Assembly: GCF_036492245.1 (NCBI RefSeq)
Contig: NZ_AP025287.1
Span: forward strand, 21,104 to 85,103
DNA from: Treponema bryantii
GTDB taxonomy: Bacteria; Spirochaetota; Spirochaetia; Treponematales; Treponemataceae
Length of the DNA: 64,000 nucleotides
Direction of reading: 5' to 3'
The notes below the pieces were generated by a model that was not told where the DNA came from, searched no databases, and saw only the letters and a list, made by a program, of their open reading frames with translations. The translations under genes and the position numbers were made by a program. Of this stretch, positions 1 to 8,307 are shown in pieces; the stretch's first letter is position 1; every line of letters starts with the position of its first letter.

Positions 1-740
1 CTAAATCGTCTTTAGGAATAGAACTATAACCATAATTTATATCGTTTCCTGTATAAAATGAATAAACAGCGTAAGAATATAAATCCCAAGTCCTATCAAT
101 ATCTCCATTATTTTCTGATAATCGAGCTAGAATCAGAAATGCATTACTTCTAGATTTTCTAATTATTTTTCTAAGTTTATTATCAGTAATAGGTTCTTTT
201 TGATATGACTTAAGAAATGATAAAGGAACAGCATCTATCAAATTTGCATTTTGTGATAATGGAGTTTCAAGACCTTTAGGTTCACGTAATAATGCCAAAG
301 CAAGATCTACTGATTTTTCTAACTCATGTTCATCTTCAGTACAAGCCCATAAACCTATATGTGCGAAATAAGTTTCATATTGTTTTATTGATTCTTCAAA
401 TAATTCCTTCGCTTTATCTTTATTACCTATAGAATATTCATAAATACCTTTATAATAAAAATAAACAGATTCGTAATTAAAATTTTTGTTTGCAAGTTTA
501 TCGGATACTAGTAAATCTTGCTCAAAATTATATGATAAATTATCTGAAATTGAGAAGACTTTTAATTCTATCTCATTGACAATCTTAAAGTATGTTCTTT
601 CAGCATTTTTAAATTTCCCTTTTTCATAAAACTTGTCCCCATTACTTATATTTTTATCATTTAAATTCGTTGTTGGTTCTGCATACATAATGAATAAATT
701 GCATAAGAAACAAAAAATTAAAAAGAAAATTCGTCGCATT
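1..740 (-). CDS. Secreted TPR-like protein (partial, C-terminus outside window)
   Basis: An open frame starts at the ATG at 738-740, preceded by a strong GGAGG ribosome site 6 bases away, and runs leftward off the window with 246 complete codons and no stop. The first 20 residues form a signal peptide (basic MRR, then a hydrophobic run ending MYA|EP), so the product is exported. Residues about 32-50 (NGDKFYEKGKFKNAE) and about 92-118 (YYKGIYEYSIGNKDKAKELF) have the spacing of tetratricopeptide helices. No catalytic motif is visible. The frame and start are clear from sequence; the TPR call is by pattern only, and the role is unknown. Confidence 0.75.
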
Positions 741-927
741 TTTTACCTCCTAGAATTCATTTCGTTTTCTTGATAAAAATCGTATGCAGCAAAAAGTGTC
801 AGTATAAGACTTTTACTTGAATTCGTTTTCTCATATTTTATCATAAAATAAGAACAAATCAAATTTGGTAGAAATTTATTCTTTAAAAATTAATTAAATA
901 TTATAACATGAAAAATTAGAATTGTTA

Positions 928-1179
928 TTATTCAATTATCCCAGGAACAATAATATCATTGGAATACAAAGCTACAAGTGTTTTTTTGTTTTCTGGAATA
1001 TGACATTCTCTGAAATCATTATAAATTACATTCTCGTAGGTTGCTTTATCCATAAGATAAACTTTGACTGGTTCAGCTTCTAGCAATGTTTGACTTAATT
1101 TAATTTTAGTTGCATAGGTTTCAGTAAAACCATCATTCGCAGAAAAGAACTCTCGTGTATTTTCATCACTAATTATATT
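928..1179 (-). pseudogene. 3'-fragment duplicate of the gene at 4017-4346
   Basis: These 252 bases are a near-identical copy of the 3' three quarters of the 109-aa gene at 4017-4346. The frame is open to a TAA at 928-930 and still encodes the terminal VPGIIE (VPGRIE in the intact copy), with few substitutions. Homology stops abruptly at about 1172, next to the stop codon of the lipoprotein gene that ends at 1180, so the copy has no start codon or ribosome site. It is a decayed end left by a duplication or recombination event. The two copies are direct repeats flanking about 3 kb. Confidence 0.8.
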
Positions 1180-2412
1180 TTAACGCCAATTACTTAGGAC
1201 ATCCTCTGCGGTCAATGGATTAAAATAAAATGTTAATAGGTTTTTATGTGGTATACCATTTTTATCCATTATTATATACTCTTCCCATGCACGATAATTA
1301 TAAATGTTGTTTTGATATTTATAATAGGAAACCCATTTAGAATCATCCCATATTATATGCCATATTTTTTGATAGGAATCACCATCAGTCCAATACAATG
1401 GTGATGAATTATTCATAATACATGTTTCATATACCCGTTTATTTATTGTTTTACCACTAGTTAAACGAATCGGCATGGTATTTTTTGTATATCTACAAAC
1501 TATGCTTTTGTTTTCAATAAATTGATAATAATCTATTTCATAACTACCATCTTGAAAAGAATAATACTGTTCTGTATTTTTATATTTTATGGCTTTATTC
1601 TTATCTTGAATAACCGCTACTGGTTCTCCTTGATGTGTAATAATCAAATAAGTATCTGGATCCCTTCCTGCAACAATTTTATATAAATAATACGGAAAAC
1701 TATAAGTTGTAAATATATAATAATAATATCCCCATGAATCCCTCGGTTCATTAAAGATTGGAAACAATTCTATATTGTTCAAATTTGTAGTTTCCCATTC
1801 GATATCATCAGTAAAGTATTTATTTACAGAATGCAATAATTCTTGATTTTTTCGTATTTGCTGGAAAAACTTAAATACATAAATTGATTCAAAATTATAA
1901 ATTTTCCCCTTTTCTAAGCTTGCTATAGAATTGGAATATTTATGTATTATTTCTATATTATTTGTAGAGAGAAAATGCTCCCAAAAACCATATTTATCAA
2001 AGTAATAATTCTCTTTTCCAGAACAAGAAAAATTGTATTCATTTCTCAGTTTAACAAGTTCCCCCCTTCCATTACTCAATGTAATTTCAATTGTGAAATA
2101 GTTATCACCTAAAACAATGAAGTCTGGAAATTCAAATATATCAATTGCAATTACTTTATAAAAATCATTTTCTGAACAGACTGATGTAATATCGCAATCT
2201 TTTAGTGGAATATAAAATATCCCACTTTTACTATCTCTGTTCTCATGAAGATATTGCTCGTTGAGTTCTGATATAATCCTCGAAGATAAACTTCCATCAT
2301 TCTTATATCCCTTAAAACTGACATTTTCAGATCTCCTGAAACTAACACAACTTGAAAAATAAACAAGAATGATTATTAATACAGTTATTTTCCATTGTAT
2401 TTTTTTACGCAT
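1180..2412 (-). CDS. Putative lipoprotein, 410 aa, unknown function
   Basis: Starts MRKK, followed by a hydrophobic stretch and a lipobox ending FSSC at residue 22, so it is probably an acylated, surface or periplasmic lipoprotein. The body is rich in Tyr, Asn and aromatic residues and has no motif I recognise. The start at 2412 lies after AAGGGATTCCTTT, a weak ribosome site. It ends directly against the truncated gene copy at 928-1179, which marks a recombination junction. Exported lipoprotein is well supported; function unknown. Confidence 0.7.
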   Translation of the reverse strand: MRKKIQWKITVLIIILVYFSSCVSFRRSENVSFKGYKNDGSLSSRIISELNEQYLHENRDSKSGIFYIPLKDCDITSVCSENDFYKVIAIDIFEFPDFIVLGDNYFTIEITLSNGRGELVKLRNEYNFSCSGKENYYFDKYGFWEHFLSTNNIEIIHKYSNSIASLEKGKIYNFESIYVFKFFQQIRKNQELLHSVNKYFTDDIEWETTNLNNIELFPIFNEPRDSWGYYYYIFTTYSFPYYLYKIVAGRDPDTYLIITHQGEPVAVIQDKNKAIKYKNTEQYYSFQDGSYEIDYYQFIENKSIVCRYTKNTMPIRLTSGKTINKRVYETCIMNNSSPLYWTDGDSYQKIWHIIWDDSKWVSYYKYQNNIYNYRAWEEYIIMDKNGIPHKNLLTFYFNPLTAEDVLSNWR

Positions 2413-2554
2413 AAAGGAATCCCTTGTTTAAATTTATAGAGAATACTGTTGTTAAACTAATTTACAACAAGCAAATATAATACGAATTCCAAAAAAAATC
2501 TATAAAAAGAAAAAATGTGAATTTTTTAGATGCATATAACTAGAGTTTCTATTT

Positions 2555-2752
2555 CTAAGGTTCTAGCAATTTAACAAGAAGCTCTCCAGCTTCCTTTCCT
2601 GTCATAGAATCAATCATGTTCGCCAGGTCTGGATCCATTTTTTCACCAAGCACATGTTCAATTTCTCTGCTTGAAGGAGATTTATCATCAGAATAATTCT
2701 CCTGGTAAAAATCATTTGTCATAATCATTGATGGATTAAATACTGCTGCCAT
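2555..2752 (-). CDS. Small acidic protein, 65 aa, unknown
   Basis: A 65-codon frame with an excellent ribosome site (GGAGG, 6 bases before the ATG). The product is acidic and soluble, with no signal peptide, membrane segment or cysteine. The C-terminal half (EHVLGEKMDPDLANMIDSMTGKEAGELLVKLL) looks helical. I do not recognise a family. It stands alone between AT-rich gaps of about 140 and 195 bases, so it probably has its own promoter. It is supported mainly by the ribosome site. Confidence 0.55.
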   Translation of the reverse strand: MAAVFNPSMIMTNDFYQENYSDDKSPSSREIEHVLGEKMDPDLANMIDSMTGKEAGELLVKLLEP

Positions 2753-2947
2753 ATATTACCTCCGGCAATAATTTAGAACCTAAAAAGTTCTCATATATAA
2801 TATTGTCAAAGATGTATCATTTTAGGAAAAGAATTTGAAAAAAAGTTTAAAAATTCGTCAAAATTAACTTTCTAGCCGTACATTACTACGAAATAACGCA
2901 ATCTAGACTATTATAAATCTTCTCCCCAGATTTCTTGTAGTTATAGA

Positions 2948-3205
2948 TTAATTATCTTTTACTTTTGCTTCATAAGTTAGTTGATTTTTATACATAGCTG
3001 TTAGAAATTTTGAAATACCTTCCGGAGAAATTCTGTAATAAGGATCATCTTGTCTAAATACATTTTCAAGATTTTTTATAATGGACGCAACTTCTTTTAC
3101 AGAAAAATATTTTTGTTTTTCTGTATCAAAGATTTTTTTTCCATTAATTATTATTTCTTCATCAGGAGCTTCATCATAGGTTGAAATATCTAATATATCA
3201 AACAT
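2948..3205 (-). CDS. Hypothetical protein, 85 aa
   Basis: An acidic N-terminus (DEAPDEEIIINGKKIF) is followed by a mixed helical segment (FSVKEVASIIKNLENVF and EGISKFLTAMYKNQL). No transmembrane segment or known motif. It follows the gene at 3262-3972 after 56 bases in the same direction and may be co-transcribed with it. The ribosome site is weak (AAGTA). Function unknown. Confidence 0.45.
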   Translation of the reverse strand: MFDILDISTYDEAPDEEIIINGKKIFDTEKQKYFSVKEVASIIKNLENVFRQDDPYYRISPEGISKFLTAMYKNQLTYEAKVKDN

Positions 3206-3261
3206 ACTTAAATTATCTTCTTACTTTAATAATTTTGCAAATTTAAAATTTTAGAACTTTG

Positions 3262-3972
3262 TTAGATATTTACCTTATTTGCATCAACTAATTCACTATC
3301 TTGAGATTGAGGTTCTTCTATATCTTTATCAGTGTCTTCATCTTGAACTTGAGGTTGTTTTATATATTCTTCTTGAATATCTTTTGTATTCTTTTTATTT
3401 GAACATGAATATACTGCTGCAGCTCCCCCTATTGCACCAAATAATCCAAATATAATTGTTAGAAGAAAAACTAACTTTCCATTCTTAAAATTATTAAATC
3501 TTTCATTTTTATACTTTTTTTCTTCATCTTTTGTTCTAAACGTTTTGGAAAACTTGTAAAAATAATTATCCAAAGATATAGTTTGTTGAAAAAACTTTCT
3601 TAAACTATTTTGAGATGTTAAATCTGTTACATATTGGTATATTTTATCTTTATTAAGTACAGTAAAAGTAATAGACTCAGATTTATTTGATATTGTAATT
3701 AATCCTTTTGTTTCTAATAATTTAAGAAAAGTATTTATATCTTTAATAACAGTATTTAATTCGGCACTTTCTTCTAATGTTAAAATAAACCCAGTATTCG
3801 AATGTATTACTTCATCGAAAACCATGTTTTCTGCGACTTTAAAATTTTGGTGAATATTCGAAATATCTTGTTCTTTCAATTCAAAACTTAATTGACTTTT
3901 GAGTATTTCAATAAGGGATTTTTCTTTTCTAAGAAAACCTATAATTGTTTTTTGATTTTCCGTTAATTCCAT
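3262..3972 (-). CDS. Single-pass membrane protein, 236 aa, unknown
   Basis: Residues 1-165 form a soluble, helix-rich, Lys/Glu-rich region. It is followed by one hydrophobic segment (about 169-190, LVFLLTIIFGLFGAIGGAAAVY) and an acidic Gln/Asp/Glu-rich tail. The basic KNERFNNFKNGK before the membrane segment suggests a cytoplasmic N-terminal part. No known domain was recognised. Upstream lies the duplicated small gene at 4017-4346. Function unknown. Confidence 0.55.
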   Translation of the reverse strand: MELTENQKTIIGFLRKEKSLIEILKSQLSFELKEQDISNIHQNFKVAENMVFDEVIHSNTGFILTLEESAELNTVIKDINTFLKLLETKGLITISNKSESITFTVLNKDKIYQYVTDLTSQNSLRKFFQQTISLDNYFYKFSKTFRTKDEEKKYKNERFNNFKNGKLVFLLTIIFGLFGAIGGAAAVYSCSNKKNTKDIQEEYIKQPQVQDEDTDKDIEEPQSQDSELVDANKVNI

Positions 3973-4016
3973 TTTTAACTTCCATTCTCAATAGTTTTTT
4001 ACTTTTATTATTTATA

Positions 4017-4346
4017 TTATTCAATTCTCCCAGGAACAATAATATCATTGGAATACAAGGCTACAAGTGTTTTTTTATTTTCTGGAATATGACATTCTCT
4101 GAAATCATTATAAATTACATTTTCGTAAGTTGTTTTATCCATAAGATAAACTTTGACCGGTTCAGCTTCCAGTAATGTTTGACTCAATTTCATGTCAGTT
4201 GCATAGGTTTCAGTAAATCCATCATTTGCAGAAAAAAACTCACGTGTATTCTCATCACTAATATCTGGAACGTTTTTTGTGTTTACAAAACATTCGATTT
4301 TATAAAGTATTTCTTTATTTTCTTCAATATATTCTTTTAACTTCAT
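4017..4346 (-). CDS. Hypothetical protein, 109 aa (intact copy of a duplicated gene)
   Basis: A soluble protein with no signal peptide or membrane segment, ending NDIIVPGRIE. A partial, highly similar copy lies at 928-1179, which shows that this gene took part in a local duplication. The start at 4346 follows GGAG (GGAGTAGGGGAAATG). It sits 5 bases after the gene at 4352-4972, so the two are probably one operon with the nuclease upstream. I do not recognise the family. Confidence 0.6.
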   Translation of the reverse strand: MKLKEYIEENKEILYKIECFVNTKNVPDISDENTREFFSANDGFTETYATDMKLSQTLLEAEPVKVYLMDKTTYENVIYNDFRECHIPENKKTLVALYSNDIIVPGRIE

Positions 4347-4351
4347 TTCCC

Positions 4352-4972
4352 CTACTCCTTGTCTTGAATTAATAATACTACAGAAATTGAAAATAGAATA
4401 GAATTAATTATCATTGGCAGCATATTTAAGTATCCATATTTTGGAATCATAATTCCATATTGTAATAAAGACCAACATAAAAGAGCATATGCTGAAATGT
4501 GGAAGATTCTTTTTAGTTTTTTTGGTACTTTTATGCTCTCATCTTTTTTGGGAGTCTTAAAATACTCTTCACCTTCTTTTGTTTTTAATTTTACTGCAAC
4601 TAAGAATTCTTCTGCAGTATCTTTATATAAATTAAGGTGCTGTAGAAAGTTTACCTGAGCAAATACAGTACTTTTTGGTACATTAAAATATTTAATATAC
4701 TTTTCTGTAACATTATGGAACGTTCCTATTTCAGTTTTCTCAGTACGTAATATATCATTTACTGTAAGGTAATTGATTATAATGATATACCAGTTCTTAT
4801 TTTTTTTAATTTTATTAATTAAAGATTTACCATTAATTCTTTTATTGATTGTTTTTATTGTCTCCGGACAATTCTGATAAATTAATTTGTAAAGGCTAAT
4901 AGTTTTTCTATTCCCTTTTTCCTCTGGAACTGTTTGTATAAAATCTGTAAAGTTGGTATTCATTAGCTCCAC
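4352..4972 (-). CDS. Membrane protein with two C-terminal helices, 206 aa
   Basis: The first 150 residues are soluble, basic and helical. The end carries two hydrophobic segments (around residues 151-168 and 178-202) separated by a short loop with KYGYLN, so the protein is tethered by a hairpin of two membrane helices. The start overlaps the stop of the upstream nuclease gene by 10 bases, which indicates translational coupling. No family recognised. Confidence 0.6.
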   Translation of the reverse strand: MELMNTNFTDFIQTVPEEKGNRKTISLYKLIYQNCPETIKTINKRINGKSLINKIKKNKNWYIIIINYLTVNDILRTEKTEIGTFHNVTEKYIKYFNVPKSTVFAQVNFLQHLNLYKDTAEEFLVAVKLKTKEGEEYFKTPKKDESIKVPKKLKRIFHISAYALLCWSLLQYGIMIPKYGYLNMLPMIINSILFSISVVLLIQDKE

Positions 4973-5523
4973 TTCCCCTTATGATTTGTCTTTGCATAAA
5001 ATTCTGCACCTCTGAAAAGGTTCATATAATAATCTTCAAATTTAAAGTTTGGATAATAGTTTCCATAACCTTGCTCAATAAGTATTTTATTAAATAAATA
5101 ATCTTCATGATAAACGTAGGCAATTAGTCTTTTGTATTTATCTCTTCTGCTTGAAACTGTATCAAAACGAAGTTTTACACTTCTCCCAGATAAACATTTG
5201 CTTGTAAAGTCCGCTGCCTCTGTAGCATAATATTCTTTTTCTTTCTTTTTATGGATATTCAATTCCGGAGTATTTACACCTATAAGCCTTATTGTTTCTT
5301 CTGCGGAGCATTCTTCAGGAATTGTACCTACAAAACGGATTTTGATAGTATCACCATCTACAACCTTTGTTACAATAGCATCATAAGTTTTGTTTTTTTC
5401 TTCCTGAGTTAGTTTTTCTTCTACTATTTCTGCATTGTTGTTACGATTTATCAGCTGAGTAGTTTTTGTAATAAGAAAAGCTGCTGATAAAATAATTAAT
5501 GCAATAAATTTTGATTTTTTCAT
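4963..5523 (-). CDS. nuc: Membrane-anchored or secreted thermonuclease (SNase family)
   Basis: A staphylococcal-nuclease-fold enzyme that would hydrolyse DNA and RNA phosphodiesters with calcium. An N-terminal hydrophobic segment (residues 7-19) anchors or exports it. The family motifs are present in order: VVDGDT (residues 54-59), IRLIGVNTPE (78-87, with R79 and E87 matching catalytic Arg35 and Glu43), and DKYKRLIAYVY (128-138, with R132 matching Arg87). Asp40 of the S. aureus enzyme is Asn84 here, as in some other family members. SNase-type nucleases are common on conjugative plasmids. The overlapping downstream gene suggests an operon. Confidence 0.9.
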   Translation of the reverse strand: MKKSKFIALIILSAAFLITKTTQLINRNNNAEIVEEKLTQEEKNKTYDAIVTKVVDGDTIKIRFVGTIPEECSAEETIRLIGVNTPELNIHKKKEKEYYATEAADFTSKCLSGRSVKLRFDTVSSRRDKYKRLIAYVYHEDYLFNKILIEQGYGNYYPNFKFEDYYMNLFRGAEFYAKTNHKGKWS

Positions 5524-5526
5524 TAT

Positions 5527-6654
5527 TTATCTACCCTTCCTGCCTTTAATCTGAATTTCAACATTCTCAGTTGTCGATTCATTTACTTTTTCTTTAGTAT
5601 TATTTCTTGTAAAATCCTGAATATAATCAGAAGCTTTTTTGGCCTTCTGACAAGCTTCAAAAATAGATGCTGGTTTTTCTTTTAAAGAACTACACCAGGA
5701 TTCTACATAAGATAAATTATTATCTGTTGGTTTGAACATAATGTTACAATCTTTTGCAAGAAGATAACTTCCAATTTCAGCAACAAGTTCTTCTTTTGCT
5801 CTCCATTGTTTAGATTTTCCATAATTGGCAAATTCTTCTCTGTCTAAACGCCAGGATACTCCAGTCCAGTGAGTCAATTCATGAAGAACAGTACTATAGT
5901 AGTCGATTTGAGAATTAAATTTATCTTTTGGTACAAGATGAATATGATCATCCATTTCTGTATAATAGCCCTGGTCTATCTGGTCATAAACAATTTTTAC
6001 ACCAGTATTTTTAATAAGAGTTTCTGGTTCAATTAAAGTTTCAATAACTTTTTTATCTTCTTTCTCAACTTTCATTGGTTCAAAACCAGGTCTATAGATT
6101 GCATTTCCATTTTCATCTTTAACCTTATTTCCATTTTCATCATAGGTATATTTTCCAATTTGAGCAGCATTGAAAATTACCCAGCTTCTTAAAATAGGTT
6201 TAGAGTATGCAATTTCTACACCTTCATAGTTTGGATTGTTTTCATCATATCTGATTGGATTACCATCCTTATCATAGAAACGTCTTTCAAAGAAAGAGAT
6301 TGTAGTACCCTTCTCGCCTTTCTTTACCCATAAATGTTCTTTATCATCCTCAATTTTTCCATTGTATTCCATTAGTTCATTTACAGTACACCAGCGAGGA
6401 TCTTCAGAACCAAGTAAGCTACGGTTTATTTCACAGATAAGTCCATTAATTCCTTTATAATGATTTATCTGCTTTCCATTTTTATCTGTCATTTGGAAGA
6501 GATTGTAATCACGCTTATTTACACCAGGTACCCAAGGTTTTCTCCAAGGGGCTGTACCTTCCTGAATACCTTTGATAAACATGTCTGCAACTTGTTTTTC
6601 ATAGTCATCTCTTTTCTTCTGTCGTTCTTCTTTTGAAAGTGTTTTGTATGCCAT
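5527..6654 (-). CDS. ardC: ArdC-like antirestriction protein with GRKGR tail
   Basis: Residues about 8-150 match the ArdC N-terminal ssDNA-binding domain (GTAPWRKPW, then HYKGINGLI), and the C-terminal half is a zinc metallopeptidase-like domain with HELTH at 258-262 followed by EELVAEIGSYLLA. ArdC proteins are known to shield incoming DNA from type I restriction and to bind single-stranded DNA, and some are carried into the recipient with the T-strand. The last residues, EIQIKGRKGR, form a basic tail shared with other proteins of this window and absent from the core family, which I infer may be an export signal. The start overlaps the gene at 6654-7433 by one base. Confidence 0.88.
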   Translation of the reverse strand: MAYKTLSKEERQKKRDDYEKQVADMFIKGIQEGTAPWRKPWVPGVNKRDYNLFQMTDKNGKQINHYKGINGLICEINRSLLGSEDPRWCTVNELMEYNGKIEDDKEHLWVKKGEKGTTISFFERRFYDKDGNPIRYDENNPNYEGVEIAYSKPILRSWVIFNAAQIGKYTYDENGNKVKDENGNAIYRPGFEPMKVEKEDKKVIETLIEPETLIKNTGVKIVYDQIDQGYYTEMDDHIHLVPKDKFNSQIDYYSTVLHELTHWTGVSWRLDREEFANYGKSKQWRAKEELVAEIGSYLLAKDCNIMFKPTDNNLSYVESWCSSLKEKPASIFEACQKAKKASDYIQDFTRNNTKEKVNESTTENVEIQIKGRKGR

Positions 6655-7433
6655 TATCGTTTTTTAATACTCCCTTGTATTTTTGAAAAAATATTTTGAT
6701 TAGAAATTTCTTTTGATTTTTCAGCTAACAATCTTTTATAATCAAGATTTTCGTTATCTAATTTTTTACAGTTATACTTCCAGGCTTCAAATAATTTGTC
6801 CGGATGCATTCTAGAATAATCAATTATTTGTTTTAATGTATCTTTACTCATATAATCCAAAGGATTAAAAGGCTGAAGATTCGCACAACATCTTAGATTA
6901 ATTTCAATCAAATGACTTAGATTATTTTGAGGATGTTCTCCATCAAAAGTATATTTTCCTTTTTGATAAGGTTTTATACCTTTAATTTTATTTGAAGTTT
7001 GAAAAGATTCTTTGTTCTTTAATAGAGAATCTTTAGCATCACATAAAGGAAGGTATTCTTTTATATTATTAAAATAATCTACTTCACATTTGAAAGGAGC
7101 AGTCTTAAAAGTTCGATCGTTCAATTCCTTTAAATGATTTTTGGTAACATCATTATAAGGAATGAAACAATGTTCTTCTTTTCCTGTTTTTAATCTAATT
7201 GCATCATTATAGGTTTTGAAATAAATTTGAGAAAAAAAAGAATTTTCTGGTTTTTCAAATTTAGTAAAAACAAAATAAGCTTTATCTGTTTTTCTAAATA
7301 AAAAACTTTCCATGCCTAAATGATTTATTGTATTACTGAGAATATAACGTGGTTTATATGAAGGTGCTGTATGTTCATATGGAACATAACTAAAGATATT
7401 ACCTTTAATATCTTTATCTTTAAATATTTTCAT
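6654..7433 (-). CDS. Hypothetical cargo-like protein, 259 aa
   Basis: A soluble basic protein in the tightly packed ardC-radC block; it overlaps both neighbours (1 and 14 bases), so translation is coupled. Its C-terminal section (LIEINLRCCANL, then SRMHPDKLFEAW) resembles the C-terminal modules of the next two genes (EHPALFIRI and NNPEKMMRI), and it ends in a basic KIQGSIKKR. I therefore infer that it belongs to the same family of modular proteins. No catalytic motif was seen. Confidence 0.65.
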   Translation of the reverse strand: MKIFKDKDIKGNIFSYVPYEHTAPSYKPRYILSNTINHLGMESFLFRKTDKAYFVFTKFEKPENSFFSQIYFKTYNDAIRLKTGKEEHCFIPYNDVTKNHLKELNDRTFKTAPFKCEVDYFNNIKEYLPLCDAKDSLLKNKESFQTSNKIKGIKPYQKGKYTFDGEHPQNNLSHLIEINLRCCANLQPFNPLDYMSKDTLKQIIDYSRMHPDKLFEAWKYNCKKLDNENLDYKRLLAEKSKEISNQNIFSKIQGSIKKR

Positions 7434-8307
7434 TTACCGTTATATATTCTCCAAAAGAATTGAAACATACATTATTTATGATTCGAATAAATAAAGCCGG
7501 ATGTTCTTTTATAAAATCAATAAACTCTTGGCTTGTTGTATAACAATCAGGTTCATATTCCTTATTAGACAAAACGCTATAAAAATAATTTTTAATAACT
7601 TTTGTCAACTTAATCTCTGGGCTATCATCTTCTAGAAGCAGACTTTTTTCATAGTTGATGTTTGAAATCTTATATATAAGATCTGAAGTACCATAATTAG
7701 TTTTATTAACAGGTATGATAGATTCAAAGATATCTTTGTTTCTCAAAATGTCTTTTTTTGAAAGAATAATTATTTCATAAGCTTTATCTTCAATAATGAT
7801 ATTGTGCGATAGACACATTTCATTATTTATATACATCTGACATTCATTGTTATTCTGAAAATTGCGATAAAGAATATTAAAATAAGATATTCCTTTATAA
7901 ATCAGATATGAGTTAACATTGTAAAATAAATAAGGTGTTGCCTTATTTTGCAGCGGATGTTTTTTTTCATTTAAAAGTTTGATTGTATCCTTATAAAATT
8001 CAAATTCATATTTACTTAAATTTGAATCTGAAATAAACAATAAAGCATTTTCGAAACTTTCTGAGACCTGGCATTTATTTACATTTCCAAATTGTTTTAT
8101 AGCAATGTAATTATGTTTTTTCAGATCTTCCAGAATTATACTTTGCAGTCCTTCAATTTTATTCTTTTCAATAAAAGACTGCTGTTTATAAAGAGGTTCA
8201 TTATTGTCTTTTTTATGATATATTAATTCTTCACTATTTAAATCTAGGAATTTTTGAAATATATCTTTATTTTCAAGTTCATCTAAAGTAACTTTATTTT
8301 TTTTCAT
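7420..8307 (-). CDS. Hypothetical cargo-like protein, 295 aa
   Basis: A soluble protein whose middle part (KKHPLQNKATPYLFYNVNSY) parallels the KHPLQQTGVVPDYIYNPVN motif of the 629-aa neighbour. Its C-terminal part (FIDFIKEHPALFIRIINN) matches the C-terminal module shared in this block. It ends VNENI without the basic tail; the final codons overlap the start of the next gene by 14 bases, so the tail may have been lost to gene overlap. The ArdC-N-like relationship is inferred from pattern, not from a search. Confidence 0.62.
   Translation of the reverse strand: MKKNKVTLDELENKDIFQKFLDLNSEELIYHKKDNNEPLYKQQSFIEKNKIEGLQSIILEDLKKHNYIAIKQFGNVNKCQVSESFENALLFISDSNLSKYEFEFYKDTIKLLNEKKHPLQNKATPYLFYNVNSYLIYKGISYFNILYRNFQNNNECQMYINNEMCLSHNIIIEDKAYEIIILSKKDILRNKDIFESIIPVNKTNYGTSDLIYKISNINYEKSLLLEDDSPEIKLTKVIKNYFYSVLSNKEYEPDCYTTSQEFIDFIKEHPALFIRIINNVCFNSFGEYITVNENI

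Noticed and set aside
928..2412. Read-through fusion of the lipoprotein with the downstream gene fragment
   Set aside because: The fragment is in frame after the lipoprotein TAA, but this is expected one time in three, and nothing near the stop favours read-through.
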